64,000 nucleotides of DNA. Origin: Lottia gigantea (lineage: Eukaryota; Mollusca; Gastropoda; Lottiidae). The notes beneath the pieces are model-generated. The model was not told the origin of the DNA and searched no databases. It was given only the letters and a program-made list of their open reading frames with translations. Of this stretch, positions 1-13,900 are shown piece by piece. Each line of letters starts with the position of its first letter. Position 1 is the first letter of the stretch. The stretch lies in the NCBI RefSeq assembly GCF_000327385.1, contig NW_008706746.1:4282487-4346486 (forward strand), given 5' to 3'. The position numbers and the translations under genes are program-made.

Positions 1-10
1 TTCCCTTTCC

Positions 11-329
11 CTACGTCTTAGAATAAACATAAAATTTAAAATTTTTAAACTTGACAATAAGAGCGTACGTTCATCAGCATATATATATATATACCGGTGT
101 CATAAATAACATGACAGGATCCATATTTAATCCGATAAATCCAAAAACCTTAATAAAAATGCAATTAACTATTGCAAAACGCTTAATATTATGATTAAGC
201 GTTTTTCAATAATTACTTATAGTTTTATGATTCTGTTGTAACTTTATGACACCAGGTAAGTTCACGGATGAGATATACTCATATTGACCATTCTTGAGAA
301 TTAAATTTTATGTTCATTCTAAGACGTAG
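11..329. mobile_element. MITE-like element with terminal inverted repeats
   Basis: The left end reads CTACGTCTTAGAATAAACAT and the right end is its near-perfect reverse complement (ATGTTCATTCTAAGACGTAG), giving inverted repeats of about 27 bp. The outermost TA at each end could be a TA target duplication, as in Tc1/mariner-type elements. A second, inner inverted pair (TGTCATAAAT near 97 and ACTTTATGAC near 240) is nested inside. There is no coding capacity, so this is a non-autonomous element of about 320 bp. The superfamily is inferred from the TA alone. Confidence 0.6.
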
Positions 330-336
330 TATCACT

Positions 337-2025
337 TTAACCCTTGTGCTAGCAACTCGTTTGAATAACATTGGATAGAACCTGGGGTATTTGGGAACCC
401 CTATTATATAATGGAAATTTTGAACAAAAGAACATGAAATATATTTCCAGGTGTGGCAAATAATACTTCATAAAGACTCCTTGTTGACCAAATCAATTAT
501 TCAAGATGATAGTTATATCGATATGCGAAAGTCATCCTGTCTTCAAGCCAAACCTATAATCTAGAATATTACATAAGGGTCGGGTTGTGATCTAGGGATG
601 AGCAGAGTGCATCTGTTTTGATTCAATTATTGACCAATTGGTCAAGATTTCAAAAGTAGCTGGCTTAACTTGATATGGTTATAACATTTATTGATAATTT
701 GAAAATTATGTGTAAAAAACTCAAATTTAACCTACTGGGGTACTTCAGGACCCCCGAGATTCAATAGGTGTTATAGTCAATGTTTAACCAAAATGGCCCC
801 AAAATTAGTTGAAATATCCCTTACAAAGTGGTCAAAATGGTACCAAATAATTTTTTATTTCATTGAACAACTTTAACAATAAATAATATATTAATGTTTT
901 GACAGTATGTTGTTTGTATTTCGGTGCCGAAATAGGTGTAGAGGGATTGGATCAGGGACCAATAAGATAGAGGTGTTTTGGTCGTATCACGGCATATCCT
1001 GTCGGTAAAAAATATCAAGAGTTGTTGGCATATTATTAGTGCAGCAAGGTAATTTCACCAGTCTCAACTGACCTGTATTTATATTGAACAGGTCTCATCT
1101 TGGTAAAATATTATGTACTCTTCATATTGAATATATCCATAAATTTATTTAATAATTTGAATTAATTTGTGTGTATAACAGATTAACCTTAATCTTTGAA
1201 ATGATGTACTGTGTCAAGGTTTATTATCGATCAAATGTTGTTAAGATTTTTTCATAGTTTCCGTATGGTACAATACAATTCTTACAGGTGTATTGAAACT
1301 CGGCCCCACTTTCAACCAATTATATATATTACTTGGCTGTCATGGAAAAATTTGACTTGGTTTAAACAGTATTTATTTCAAAACAAATATACACATCATC
1401 ACCTCAATAAGCTATAAACTATTGTCTTTTTTCTTTCAGTAATCATCACATAAGTTACAAACTATTATTGTTAGTCTTTGATAATCACTCAGATAAGCTA
1501 CTAATTATAATTAATTATCAAAGTTAGAATATTTTTAAACTAGGGACATTTTTAATTTTGGGGGTGGGGGGATCATTTCGACCAATGATTTTGGTTGAAA
1601 TCAAAGAGTAATTTTAGGGGCCATTTTGACTATTGTATTTGGGGTCATTTCGACTAATGTTGACTTTTGGGGCCATTTTGACATGGGGACATTTCGGTTT
1701 AGTGCCAAATTGACTTTAACCTAAGATAACTAGCTTTAGGAGTACATTACAATTTAATTTTATTCACTGAAATCCAGTTTTAGCACTAAATTTATCTGGG
1801 GTCTAAATGTACCCCAACATACTAGCATGGTGTGTTTCATTTTAAAAGGGTAGCATATCCGCTAATTGTGATTGTTGCACAGTAGACTGATCATGAACAG
1901 ATTAAAAATTCATTCAGCTACAATGTTTGAAATAACCAAATTGCTATCTTCGATGGCATTTTAGAAATTCGAAAAAAATTGGTGCTGGATTCCCTAAATA
2001 CCCCAAGTTCTAGCACAAGGGTTAA
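337..2025. mobile_element. piggyBac-like non-autonomous DNA transposon
   Basis: TTAA flanks both ends. The inner termini are inverted: CCCTTGTGCTAG on the left and CTAGCACAAGGG on the right, and a second matching block (GGGGTATTTGGGAA left, TTCCCTAAATACCCC right) lies just inside; the left end carries about 27 extra bases between the blocks. TTAA duplication with CCC...GGG ends is the hallmark of piggyBac-type elements. No transposase reading frame survives in the 1.7-kb interior, which holds GGGG(C/T)CATTT(T/C)GAC-type short repeats near 1560-1690. It is a deleted or non-autonomous copy. Confidence 0.6.
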
Positions 2026-2059
2026 CACAAAAAGCGAATTAAAACAGTTGTGTGCACGA

Positions 2060-2301
2060 TTACAATATTCTTAAATACGTACGAGCCTGCCAAAACTTTC
2101 TCCTTTTTTCTACCTCATTTTGTTGATTTGAGTGTTCTGGCGACGTTGATGCTGGATTATAAATGGTAGGCTGTCTTGGATTATTAGTGGGTGGATGGTA
2201 CATGGCAGGTGGAGCACGCATGATTTCTCCATTGAAACTTCCTGTCGGCGGTTGATTTTGATTCGGAGTAGGTCTGTACGCATTTGAGTAATCTTTTATC
2301 A
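2060..2301 (-). CDS. Probable last coding exon of an unidentified gene (partial)
   Basis: On the minus strand a good acceptor (pyrimidine-rich, ending TTTGTAG) opens an 80-codon frame rich in Pro, Asn and Gln that ends in TAA at 2060. The peptide begins IKDYSNAYRPTPNQNQPPTG, contains PPAMYHPPTNN, and ends in a charged NEVEKRRKFWQARTYLRIL tail. Composition suggests a disordered cytoplasmic tail; PPAMY is close to a PPxY motif. I do not recognise the family. Upstream exons would lie at higher coordinates, but none was found before RNF144. Alternatively the exon could end at one of the GT pairs near 2075. The coding call rests on composition and the acceptor only. Confidence 0.4.
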
Positions 2302-5300
2302 CTACAAAGAGAGCTCAGCCTGTTATTTTACATACTGTCACCAGCAGTTTTAATATGTTATCCCCTTTTAAACTAACTGGCATAGGGTGTCTATAAAACT
2401 TAAGACTCTATAAAACTAAGACCCAACTATAAAACTAAGACCCAATATGGCATATGAAACCAGTTCAGCACATACGTATTTTACAGTAAAGTTTAAGAGG
2501 ACAATATTTCGATGCTGTGTGATATCACACGAATCACAAAATTGTGGCAACCATATTTGAAAAAGTGATAATTCTTTTCCAGATATTGTTGAGATAAACG
2601 GAAATTTTTCCGATATGTCATCAAATTTGAGAATGTTTTCAAATTTTAAATTGCCACGAATTATTAATCGTGAACCAAATCTAATTATTAATCGATTTAA
2701 TTATGTTGATTCGAATCTGACATTTCACTTTGTACTGGTTGTCATTCTCTCTCTGTTGCACCAATTTAAACATTACGAACAAATAGAATGTTTAAAAATA
2801 AGGTCAATGATCAACCCAGCCACAGAGTGGCATAAAGTATTAACTACGTTGTCCTACCTTTCTCTGTTAATTTCTTCCATAATGACTGTTGACTTTTTTC
2901 ACCATTAGTGCGATTCATATTTCCTATCATATTTCAGATCAGCTAATCGATATATAGATGAAGCTATTAGTAAAATCTTCCAGTAACCCGTATGAACAAC
3001 ATTTCAAAAAATTATGTAAACAAAAATGCTGTTACACCGGAAATTATATAACGATGACTACTATGCCTTCAGTTGTCCCCTTTTAAAATCTTAATCGGGT
3101 GTATGAGTTCGTAGAAACAAAATACATTGTAGATTCAAAAAGTCATGCTTCATGAATTCCAAAGTACAAAGGCCGCTTTGATGTGAAGTTATCTCTGAGT
3201 GACGTCGCTGGTAATTTTGGGAGAATTTATCTATAGGCCAAAAATAATTTCTGGGAAGTTTATTATTGAAAAAATAGTTCACCTCATCTTATTATGTACC
3301 GGTAGTCTATGGTATTTAAATTACTTTCACATTGATATTTCACATGTCCTGTTAAGTGTTATGTTAATTGGGGGCAATTTACCTCCTTGTTGCCAGTGAA
3401 TTCAAATTCGATATCATCAGTCAGGTTATCTAGCGTGAGGTATACATCTCAGGCTACATTTTAGGGACAGGTTTTACTTTAATGCCATTCCAATAATAAC
3501 AGAATATATATTTATTTTGAAAAGATATACATGGAATAACAAGAATAAGATAACAAATTAAAATAAGTTTCTTGGTCTGAGAAACACTGTTGAAGAAAGT
3601 ATAGCCCCTACTACATGTACCAGAAATATCTCTCAAACTAAAAATATCCGAAATGACCCTTGTTCTATATAAAAGCAATACTTCGGAGCGAAAAAAAAAA
3701 ATACAACACACAAATTATAAAACAGCTGTGCTAGATTTAAAGACATAATCAGGCTTTTTGAAATTTCAGGAACAACAGTCCTCAGACAGAATGTACCAAT
3801 CTTGCAAAGTCTTATTGTATTGGAAACATACAAAGGCCAAAAACTCCTATTGAAATTAAGACTAGTCTTGAACACGTTCTGTCTGTTCCAATTCAAGCCG
3901 TTAAGGAAATAGATTTGTCACATTGAAAATTTAGTGTTATTCCTTTATCTGCTAGTTTGAATTCTAAATAAACTTTACATTCTGAACCCTGTTTCAAACT
4001 TGTTTTATTGAACTTACACTTGAACAGCCCAGAACATCTTCCCAATGGTCAAGGTATTGTCCAGATTTTTGAAAATATTGTACTAGTAAGATCCGAAGGT
4101 ATTTAAATGTTGAAGCAATTATAAAAGATCCTCCGTCGGCGAAGCTAATACAGACTAAAACTTGAAGACCATCTTATAAAAAACTTGACTCAAATATAAT
4201 ATTCATAAAACTCCATTCATTTCATTTCATTTTCAAATATAATATTGAACATATATATACTCTATACCAGATAATGATATCACAATATCTCTCCAATATT
4301 ACCAATAGAAAAAAAAAAACAGATAGTCCTAATTTTGTCCCTGGAATTTCATTGCATCATAAGATAAATAATAAAACATACAGTGTTAAATACAGACTGA
4401 AATATTAATTTTTTCAAGAAGCTGAAACTCTCCCTTTAAATTTATAAAAAGATGACCCAAATACGTCAAGAACATTAATTTTATAAATCTTCATTAAAAG
4501 TGATTCAAAAGAGGTTCCCAGCCAATTGATAAATATTGGAGACATGTTTTGCTTGAATTGTATTGTGATAACATAATCTGGACAATTTCTATCTAATTTT
4601 AACAACCACAGATGTAGGTCAAAATCTGTATGGTGCACTGTCTACAAAGGCAAGAAATCATGTTTAAAACTCTTTAACAAAACTTTGAATCAAAAATTAT
4701 TTATTCCTTGGTACAGTCCAGCCATTTCAGATTCTAACGCAAATTCAAAGTAGTAAAATTATATGCAGAAATCCTTTATATATAACATAGCCACAAATGA
4801 ATGATCCTGACTAAAATAAATATTGAAAATATAATAAATATGTTGTAAATCTGAGAGATATATTAAAATATTCAGATAACTTACTATTTAATATCACAAT
4901 GTTATATATCTTATTATGTAATCTCTCCTATTTAAATTCAGATCTGTAACACCACTTAAAGACATGATAATATTTGCTTGAATAGCCAATAGAGATATCT
5001 GTATTACTTTTCAGCATAATTAAAATCTTGACATCTAGTTACATAACAGTAAATGACTGTAATTAATTCAATAGCATAGATGCTTTAATTGCTGTCACTT
5101 GCAGACAACCAGATGTCAAATTAGCATTTCGAAAAGTGATACTGATAAATTTAATGAAGCCAATATACAAAGGACTATATCCATATCAGATGTTTTGATC
5201 CTTTAGATTCAGAAGTTATCCACATTCGATAAGCATTACAATTCCTTTAATTCAAGCCAAGAACATACAATAACTAAATCTCTTAATTTAGCAAGGTTGA

Positions 5301-6039
5301 TAAAACCTATAAAATCTTATGTAAAACACTTTATGTTAAAATCAAAGAGCTACAAATACCATTAAATGACAACAAAGAGAAGAACACACACATTCACTTT
5401 ACAATGGTGTAAACAAATCAACCTTTTCAATTTACTTGTTCATGTTTTTTTTCTAAAACATAATTTTAATTAAAATAATGAATAAAACTAAGGGTATAGT
5501 TCTTTACAACTAGTAAAAACACAATGAAATTCTATTTTTGAAAACATCAGGTCAATACAAATGGTGAGATTAGTCATTTTTGATGAATATACAAAATTAA
5601 GATTCTTCTCAATTTTGCGTATCTAGACGTTTCATTTCATATCACTTTACTGCAGATTCCTACACACGTATCTATGATCTGAGAAAATTCTTTTGCTTTT
5701 CAAATTTGGCACCATAGTATTAAATGAAATTTATGCTAACCAATCTTGACAATAAAAGTCAAGGTAAAAAAGTGAATATCACAGGATGATCCAAATGTAT
5801 TATAATATATCTATTATTGACTTGCAGTGCCGCATAACAATTTGGTCAAATCATGGATGACCAGTGGAGACATGTGGAAAAAAAAAACATGCAATGAAAC
5901 ATCTGAATCTGCATTTTAAACAGATTGGATTATTCTTTACAAGTGTATCAGTTTTAAAATACATCCAATGTTCCTAATCTCTAACATCCTGACCCTGTGA
6001 GCTTGTAACAACATAAAGTTAAAACATCAACAAAATATT
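2302..6039. other. Intergenic, no recognisable gene
   Basis: AT-rich sequence with short chance reading frames and no homology I can recognise. It should include the 3' untranslated region of RNF144 on the minus strand just below 6040. A minus-strand AATAAA (TTTATT near 4698) is one candidate cleavage signal. A TTTCATTTCATTTCATT repeat lies near 4207 and recurs near 45571. Confidence 0.4.
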
Positions 6040-9000
6040 TTAGCTTGGTATTCCTTCAGCTATATCTTCTTCTTCACAACATTTACATATTTTACATTTA
6101 CAACACAATATACACGGGGCGGCTAATAGTAAAAACGGGGATGCTACTAGTAATAACACACCAAATCCTGCAAATATTCCAACAACCTACAAAATATAAC
6201 AAGATTTTCCTTGCAATTAACTCATATTCAGAGACAGCAACAATTAATAAAGAGAATTTAAAGGATAGAGAAATAAATATATTATAAAGTCTCTAATATT
6301 TTCAAAATACAAAATCACATCCCAACAGAACCACACCTACTAATCTTTCTGCTGAAATTTTCATATAGACTTCCATTTTTTATTGCATACACCCTCTTTT
6401 TCTGCACATCTTTTCATTAATGAGGATGGGGTCCACATTGAGAGATCTGAGAGAGAATAGAAATGATAAGACAGCTGAATATGGTCACTTTCTAACAATA
6501 AATACTTTTTTTAAAAATTTGAATGTTGATAAATGTAATTAAGCCTCTCAATATTTCATTAATACTGACCTGTGTTCTATGCCATATCACTGATGCTCTG
6601 GAATGTCCAAGTTTATTTTTACAAGGGCCTTTATCATAATGTCTCAATAAAAAATCATCCTGAAAAATACACATTATTATGTAAATGACCTACATAGCAT
6701 AGTTATTTCAATTGATTTATGTGGAATATACATATCAACACCACTTTTTTGGCATTAGTTTATCTGGAATTATAAGAGCCATAGATTGGACAGGGAATTG
6801 GAATGATGCAGAAAGAAGATATAAGTATCTTTATTACACTGCTTTATATAAAAAAACAAAGTCTTTTAATTTCACATTCTTGCATTTCAACTTGTTCTGA
6901 TTAACGTTTGATCGTCAGGAAAAATCTGTACATACATCTAACGAGGTCAGACAATACCAACAAAACACATGTTTACATCGTTTACACATCATCTGAGCAC
7001 ATCCATCATTTCTCTCTATAGGTACATGACATACTGGACATCTTTTAATCTTGGCATCTTCTGAACTGCTGAATGGAATTCTGTAAAACACAAAATCAGA
7101 GCTTGGATTTATCATATATTGTACTAATTTATCAGACAGCGGATATTCTTATTGAATAAATTTTCAGTATTCATCCTTCATCAAGGATTCTTCTGTTGGC
7201 TTTGTGGATAGTAAAACATCTTCCCTCAACAAACTAATACTATGTTTCTATTGTGTTTAATGTAGCAGGTAAACTTGTTATTAGACACTGGGGAAATTAA
7301 TATAAGGCCAACATGCTTTCACATAATCATTTTAAGTTTCATAAACAAAACATTCTCCAAATAGTGCTAAATACATCAAATGTTGTTAAACACATTTAGT
7401 GTATTTATAACTATAAGCACATGCAGAAAACTTATGAATAATATGGGTAATAGTATGGGTAACATCTCTGGTATGGAATTTGCTTTAAATAGATAAAATT
7501 CTTTACCTCATACAATGCTTCTTTGAACTATTTATCTATTGATTTGTGTGAATTTGAGAAACTAAAGTTCAATATTCTTACCCGAGATCTTCTTGTCTCC
7601 CTTTAGACATTGCTTCATCACAACTTTTTGATGCATGCCACTTGGACTTGCATACTGAACAAAATTGAAGACCACACTAAAAATTGAAAATCATATCCAG
7701 TTATAATAATCACGCTAAGGAACTGTGTTTTTATCTAGGTTTTCCATTTCCAGCCCCGGTAGCTACAGGGGGGGCAAAAATAATGAATTGCCCATCAGAA
7801 AAATTTGTCTATTACAGATAATCATTAAACCAAAAATTTGTGTACCCTTTAAATAATTTCAGAAGATTGTCAAGGAAATTGTGACAATGGACATGATTTG
7901 CTGCTATTTTGTCAAAACCTTCATCAAGCGTGGTCTTATGCAGACTTTAAATATCTACTGAGTCAAAACGTTTAAAAAATATAAAATTGAATTAGACACT
8001 CAAAATGGTTAAACACAAACCGTGGGACATTGTACAGGTGTAGCACTGACATTTTCTTCTAACCTACTAGAACACACATGACATACTGTCTCACACCCTG
8101 CTTCTGGACAAAATGTTCTATTAGGATCTAAATCTACTTCTGTAAAATATTACACACCATTATTTTCATCATCAGTGGTTTAAAAATATATTGTTGATTA
8201 ATCTGGCCTTGATTCATTTTCATCAATATTAGAAATACAGACGTATAAAAATTATATCTCTTCTTCTTGAAAACTAAATATCTATATATAAACAGTCATG
8301 TAACCTAATTTCGTGCTAACCTATTTTCCGTACATCTCCGGATTTATAATTAACATGTGTGACCTCGCGTGACCTCAGAATTTGCTTGTTTTATGGGTTA
8401 TCTCTACAATCCATTTCCTTATAAGCCCAAGCTGTAATCGGAATTCCAAGTGTCATCTGCTAAAATGAAGTCCAATGAACGAAGTCAAGTGATAAACTAC
8501 CGGATTCCGTGTCAGCAGAAAAATTCTGTTGTTTAAATGACATTTAGCAATAAATCACTTTTACTTCTCTTATTTTGTCAGTCACTATTTTTTTTTTAAA
8601 CCATTGTTCTTTGAAGGAATTGTCATTAGTTATAATGAAATATTAGTAAAGATAAATACTAAGAGAAGTTCATCATACCAATTGGTATCCATACAACATT
8701 GAACACGAAAATAGGTGACGTATTTTGCCGATGTTGTCGAGTTGGTTACTCATAATTATGGGTCAAAGTGAGGGATTCATAAAGAAAATTGAAACAAACC
8801 AATTTTAATTATTTTGTAGAATATCTGAAGAAACTTGTAAGACAAAAAAAATAATATTTTATATTATATATTAAAGAAATTCGGTGTTGAATCCTTATAT
8901 GCATGAATATAGGTTACACCACTGTATATATATGAATATTGTAATCAGAGTGGTTAATAAAAATTTAATTTTAAATCTATTTCAGTGATTTTGGTATTAG

Positions 9001-9961
9001 TTGAAAATAATGATTTAGTTTATAGAATGTTTTAACCTTATAACTAGCAAATTTGACGATGTCAAAAAGGATTTCAATGTTAATTCTTTTTGGTATGGTA
9101 TAGACTTAGCCTTAGTGTTTTCCTTAACATCTGAATAACTCACCTTCCATATAACACAGTCTTTTATATCTTTCATACATATTTTTATCAACCAACTTCT
9201 GAATCTGTATTCATAGGAAATAAAACATCTATATATGAACTATTTCTCCAAGAATCATAATGTGCAAGATAGAGGCATGGCCAAATACGCCCACTTCAGC
9301 ATGTTCTTGGTGATCCTCATTTTGGTCATATGCTAACATACCAAGTCATTAAAGCCTTGCATTACAGCTATCATTAATTTGTATCATTGACTGGAAGGAA
9401 TCACTCTCAAAAATAAGGGTATCTTGACCCCAATTCATTGAACATAAAAAAAATATTTTCAACATTAATACCTCGTGTTTTTCTAGTGAACCATGTTTTT
9501 TACACTGAGCATCTGGACATGTTATATCTGATACGTTTCCTTCTTTTATCATCACACTTAAATACTGACGTACACACTGAAATACACAAGACATATGTAT
9601 TTACCTATAAATAAAAAAATCTACAAATTTCAAGTTACATAAAATTCTGGAAATACATTATATTCTGTAAAAAAAAGTCTTGAAATCAATGAAAATATTA
9701 AGAAAAGAATTTTAGAAATAAAGGACACTTGAAAATTTAACAATTAATCTATCTTATTTGTCTTAAGTTGATAAACTTCACTAAAAAAATGTTTCAGAAA
9801 AAAAAATAGACTTTATTACTCACCATTTCACAATATAAACATTTACAATCTATCAATTCATACATGTCTTGTAATGGACACTCCATTAAACATAATTTAC
9901 ACATTATCATTGGAGCTATAGCTAAATCTACACTACTTTTGGCAACTGAATATGTAGCCAT
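6040..9961 (-). CDS. RNF144A/B-like: RNF144-type RBR E3 ubiquitin ligase, 8 coding exons, 299 aa
   Basis: Coding exons on the minus strand: 9824-9961, 9472-9576, 9144-9204, 8021-8139, 7582-7676, 6936-7080, 6570-6659, 6040-6186. All have GT-AG borders with matching phases and total 299 codons plus stop; RNF144A/B in vertebrates are about 290-300 aa. RING1 starts at Cys21 ([11 protein letters not shown]) and ends near CPDAQC; the in-between-RING domain spans about 90-162; RING2 has CPVC at 187-190 and the RBR catalytic cysteine is Cys200 in NDGCAQMMC. The C-terminus carries one hydrophobic tail anchor (about 252-280, [16 protein letters not shown]) followed by a Cys/Lys-rich cytosolic tail. RBR ligases take ubiquitin from an E2 onto the RING2 cysteine before passing it to substrate; RNF144 proteins are membrane-anchored. 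The start ATG sits 23 bases inside its exon (acceptor at 9984), implying a non-coding first exon upstream. RNF144A versus B cannot be settled here. Confidence 0.95.
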
Positions 9962-10798
9962 TTTGTTTAGTTCTCTTTCCAGATCTGAAATTAACACATT
10001 TTAATAACAAGTTTCTAATTTTTTTTAAATGACAGTCCCGTTACAGGATGACTTTTAGGACAAGTGACGCTGCCTTTCTGGCTTGTGTAAGGTTTAGTTT
10101 TGGGGTTTGGAAAATTTTTTATAGTGTAAAAAAAAGATAGGCCTATGCAGTCTGTTGTAATGATGAATATTAAAAATTTAATTTCAAATTACGATTGCAT
10201 TCAGTTGATGTTACAATTTTGGCAATGTGACTCAAGTGGAGTAGATCACTGTTCAAGTGAATCAGAAGAGAATGTTGATGCATTGTATCTTAGATAAGTA
10301 AAATATTCAGTTCCTTTTCCTAGTCTTAGTTCATGTTTGGTATGTGAATTAATAGACCAAACTCAACCTCTTGTAGTTTGAATGCTAGCCTACAGATTAA
10401 TATCTAACTTTTATCAATTCTTATTTATACTTACACTGTCAAAGACTGGTTACTTTTAAAAAAGACAACAGTCATCAAAAATAAATGATTTGAATCTGCA
10501 AAGATCCCAAATTTCATTTCAATATTCAATTTCTAATGCTTATGAATGTTTACATCCCGTTGATGTGTTCGATACACTTATTTTATTAGGACCTAGTTGA
10601 TTGTATTTTCAAATGATTCAAAATTCAGGAAATGAGAACTTATTATTTTGTTTTTCTTCGATTTTAATTAAAATTGAAGTATTCATGTGTATTTATACAC
10701 ATTAAATTTTCCATGATTAAGTTTTTAACCCAAATTATAATTATTCTTATCACAGTTATAGTAGCTAGAGTTCACTATGCGAACGAACATACACTGAC

Positions 10799-10914
10799 CT
10801 TGACTGTTTGAACTTTAACCTTTCTACAGGAAATGAAAATCTTTGAAACGATCAATCTGATTGGCCAAATTTAAGAAAGACGCCATTTTACCGCCATTCT
10901 ACTCATTCGTAATA
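10799..10914. promoter_or_regulatory. Probable bidirectional promoter of RNF144 and DEK
   Basis: The divergent genes RNF144 (-) and DEK (+) share the short space above 10.8 kb. A minus-strand donor-like AAG|GTCAGT at 10799 could end the non-coding first exon of RNF144, which would place the two start sites within about 120 bp. Two CGCCAT-containing YY1-like motifs (near 10881-10899) lie just upstream of the DEK ATG, and no TATA box is evident. Divergent housekeeping pairs of this kind are common. Transcription start sites are inferred, not seen. Confidence 0.45.
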
Positions 10915-13900
10915 ATGTCTGACACAGAAAATAATCTCCCAAGCCCTTCCAAAGAGGTAATAAGATGTTTCAATAGTGTCAAAATGTATGACACTACTCA
11001 TGATTTCCATTTACATATTTACCTTATCTTGGAATTTCTTTGTACTTAAGAGAAATTAAGGTTCCGAGCGTAAATAATGGAAAAAGAGCGTAACTCCTTG
11101 ATGCAACACAACACTCCAGACCACAGTCAATATGTGCACATGTTTTTATTGTCCACTTTTCGTTCATTTATTGAAAACTACTAGTCCATAATGAGACTGA
11201 GGGTAAATAACGCAATACTGGGAGGGGGTGCAATTTCTATAACAAATTAGGAACATGTATCCATGAACTTATCGTGTCGACGATTTCAAGATTTTTTATT
11301 TTGAATGTTTGTTGATGGTGTCATGTATATACAGTAGACTCCATCATCCTGTCCCAATGCATCTATGCATAGCTGTGACCGAAGATTTCTTGATGTCACA
11401 GACTATATCAACATTTAGGATATCCCAAATTTCTGAGAGATAATAAGCTTCTGAATGAAATAAATACTAGTACCGTTAAAAGTTAAATTTCTTTTTGGAG
11501 TCTATTTGAAGGAATCTTACGATTTTGGTACAGTTTGAGCAGTTCTGAAAACTTTATTACATGTATTGGAGGCCCAAATCAACCCCCAAAAATGATGTAT
11601 AAGTTCTTTAATTAACCATAAACCAGTCTAGATTTTTTTCCGCTATTTTTCCTTCACTTCCGTTTTCCTCTGAACAGTAGTAAAAAATGAAAATCTTAAG
11701 ATAATCTAATCTAGTCATATGATGAATATTGTCGAAAGATGTCTTAACTGCCTTTAGGCTCTTGTTTAAAGGGGTGTTCTGCTTTTTTGTAAAAAGTTTT
11801 CATTATCAAAAACAATAAGTAACATTGAAATTTTACCTGAAAATGTTGCTAAAGTATGCTATTTATATCAATGTATCTTTTTGATAAAACTGAATTATTT
11901 TTTAAAAGGGTTAGCAAATTGAGATCGACTATTGGTGAAATCAAACTTGATAACTAGCAGTTTGGCATAGTTTTGCATTTGGATTTATGATGGCTTGATA
12001 TTATTGGTTGAAACCTTTAGAATACCTAGGAGACATATTTCTCTAAAATTTTACTAAAATCTGTAGAGCTTCCAAAAAGCATAACAAACTTACGTAAGAC
12101 TTTTTTAGTTAAAACTTTCAGATAAGTTTAAGGGCTCATTTCTCTAGATTTAGTTCATGGTTTTCACAAATTTGAGTTGAATAAAAAAATTTACCTGCAA
12201 AAGAAGGCAAAATATCCCTTTAAGGTCAGTTTTATGTTAAGTTTCAGGCCTAGGGTCTCTTTTAGCGCTTTATGGCACCCTTGATGGGCATGATGACCGC
12301 GCTTTTTTCATATTTTGTGCTGCATAAAGGAAGTGCCAGTAAAATTGTAAAAGAAACTGGCCTGGTTCATGGCAATAAATCCACTTTGTTGTACTGTTTA
12401 AAAGTGATAGTAAATCGTATATCGTGTTTAGTATCGAAAAGGGGTATGTTCCGCTAAACTAATCAATAATAAGGTTCATAGTTTAATTTTATATGATACA
12501 GCATATTTTGCAATTATTGACGTGGTTATAGTGGCATTACAGGATCCACATATGTCTGACTGAAAATTGGAATGGTGCAAATTGATGCTATCAGTGTCTA
12601 AAATACACATATGATTTAGAAAATCTGCCATGTTTTTCTTTCTATTGAATTGAGAACCAGCCATCAGATTTAGTTTCTAAAAAATGATATGCTGCACAGT
12701 AGCTGAAACTGAGCTTTTTATACTGATTTGAAACAGTGCATTGTAAATTGTTAGCTAATATTTGAAAAAAAAATAGGCAAATTTTATTTACTGTCATAAG
12801 TACTACTGTTAGTTGAGAATGAAAAGTGGCTCAGCAAGCCTGACATTTTCTTGATGTATAGGGAATAGGGAACCAGTACAATTCTTTTAATTCATAAACA
12901 GATGATTGAAGCTGGTTAAACTTCACCTTTCTTTACAGGAGAATGCAATGGAAACCTCAAACAATGATGAAACAGAGGAGAAAGAAAATAAGGATGAAAT
13001 AATCCCTAATGTAGATAGCCCACCACCTTCAGAACCTAATACACCCAGTAAAAGTCCAGAAGATACTTCCTCTAAGCCAAAAAAAGGAAAAGCAATTGGA
13101 TATGTCAGTGACAGTGATGAAGAATTACCAAGTAAGTGTAGGGTTTTTTTTATGTTGTATAAGCTTACTGAATTTTAAGATTGTATCTTATTTTCAAAAA
13201 GCTTAAACTGCTTAAAATGAAATCAAAAGTGGATGACAGTTATTCAATCTCTCTGCGACTTTACCACAGTTTTGTGTAGTCATGGAAGTTTTGAAAAGAG
13301 AAAATTTTCAGTGTGATGTTAAAATTAGTGGCACAAAGGGAAATGTTTCAACACATTTATTAAATACAAAATATCTTTTGTTGCTAGTGGGGTTATTGGA
13401 GAGACCAGTTGTTATTGAGTCAGGCAAGAGAGAAAGAAAGAAAACAGACAGATTACCAGTTGGTGAAGGCTTTGGCTCAGGTCAGAAGAAAAAAATTGAT
13501 ATTCCAGAAGGCAAAGGAGAAAAGTTAGGAAATATAGCTATAAGTAAGTGGAATTTTTTTTCATGGTCTTTGCCAATTCAGAAATCTTGAATTGTTGTTG
13601 TGAATAAGAAGCACTCAAATTTGATTTGAATTAAGGAATTTCAAATGATTTTATATTACCTGTAAGTTGTGCCAAACCTAGAGTGCTGTTAAAGAATTAT
13701 TCAAAATCCACTACATGTATCTGAATGGATTGCAAATTGTAAAAGGAAATGGTTAAAAAATTGTACATGATGATATAATGTTTCTGTCTCCAGTTGAATT
13801 CAGAATAAACCAACACAAAGCAGAAGATCTAAAGGTTTTCCATAGGATATTATTTTCAAGGACAGGCACGGTATGTATTTTTTTTTTTTAATATCTGATT

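Noticed and set aside
4414-4638. 74-codon minus-strand frame
   Set aside because: It has no splice sites, homology or domain, and composition typical of AT-rich non-coding DNA.
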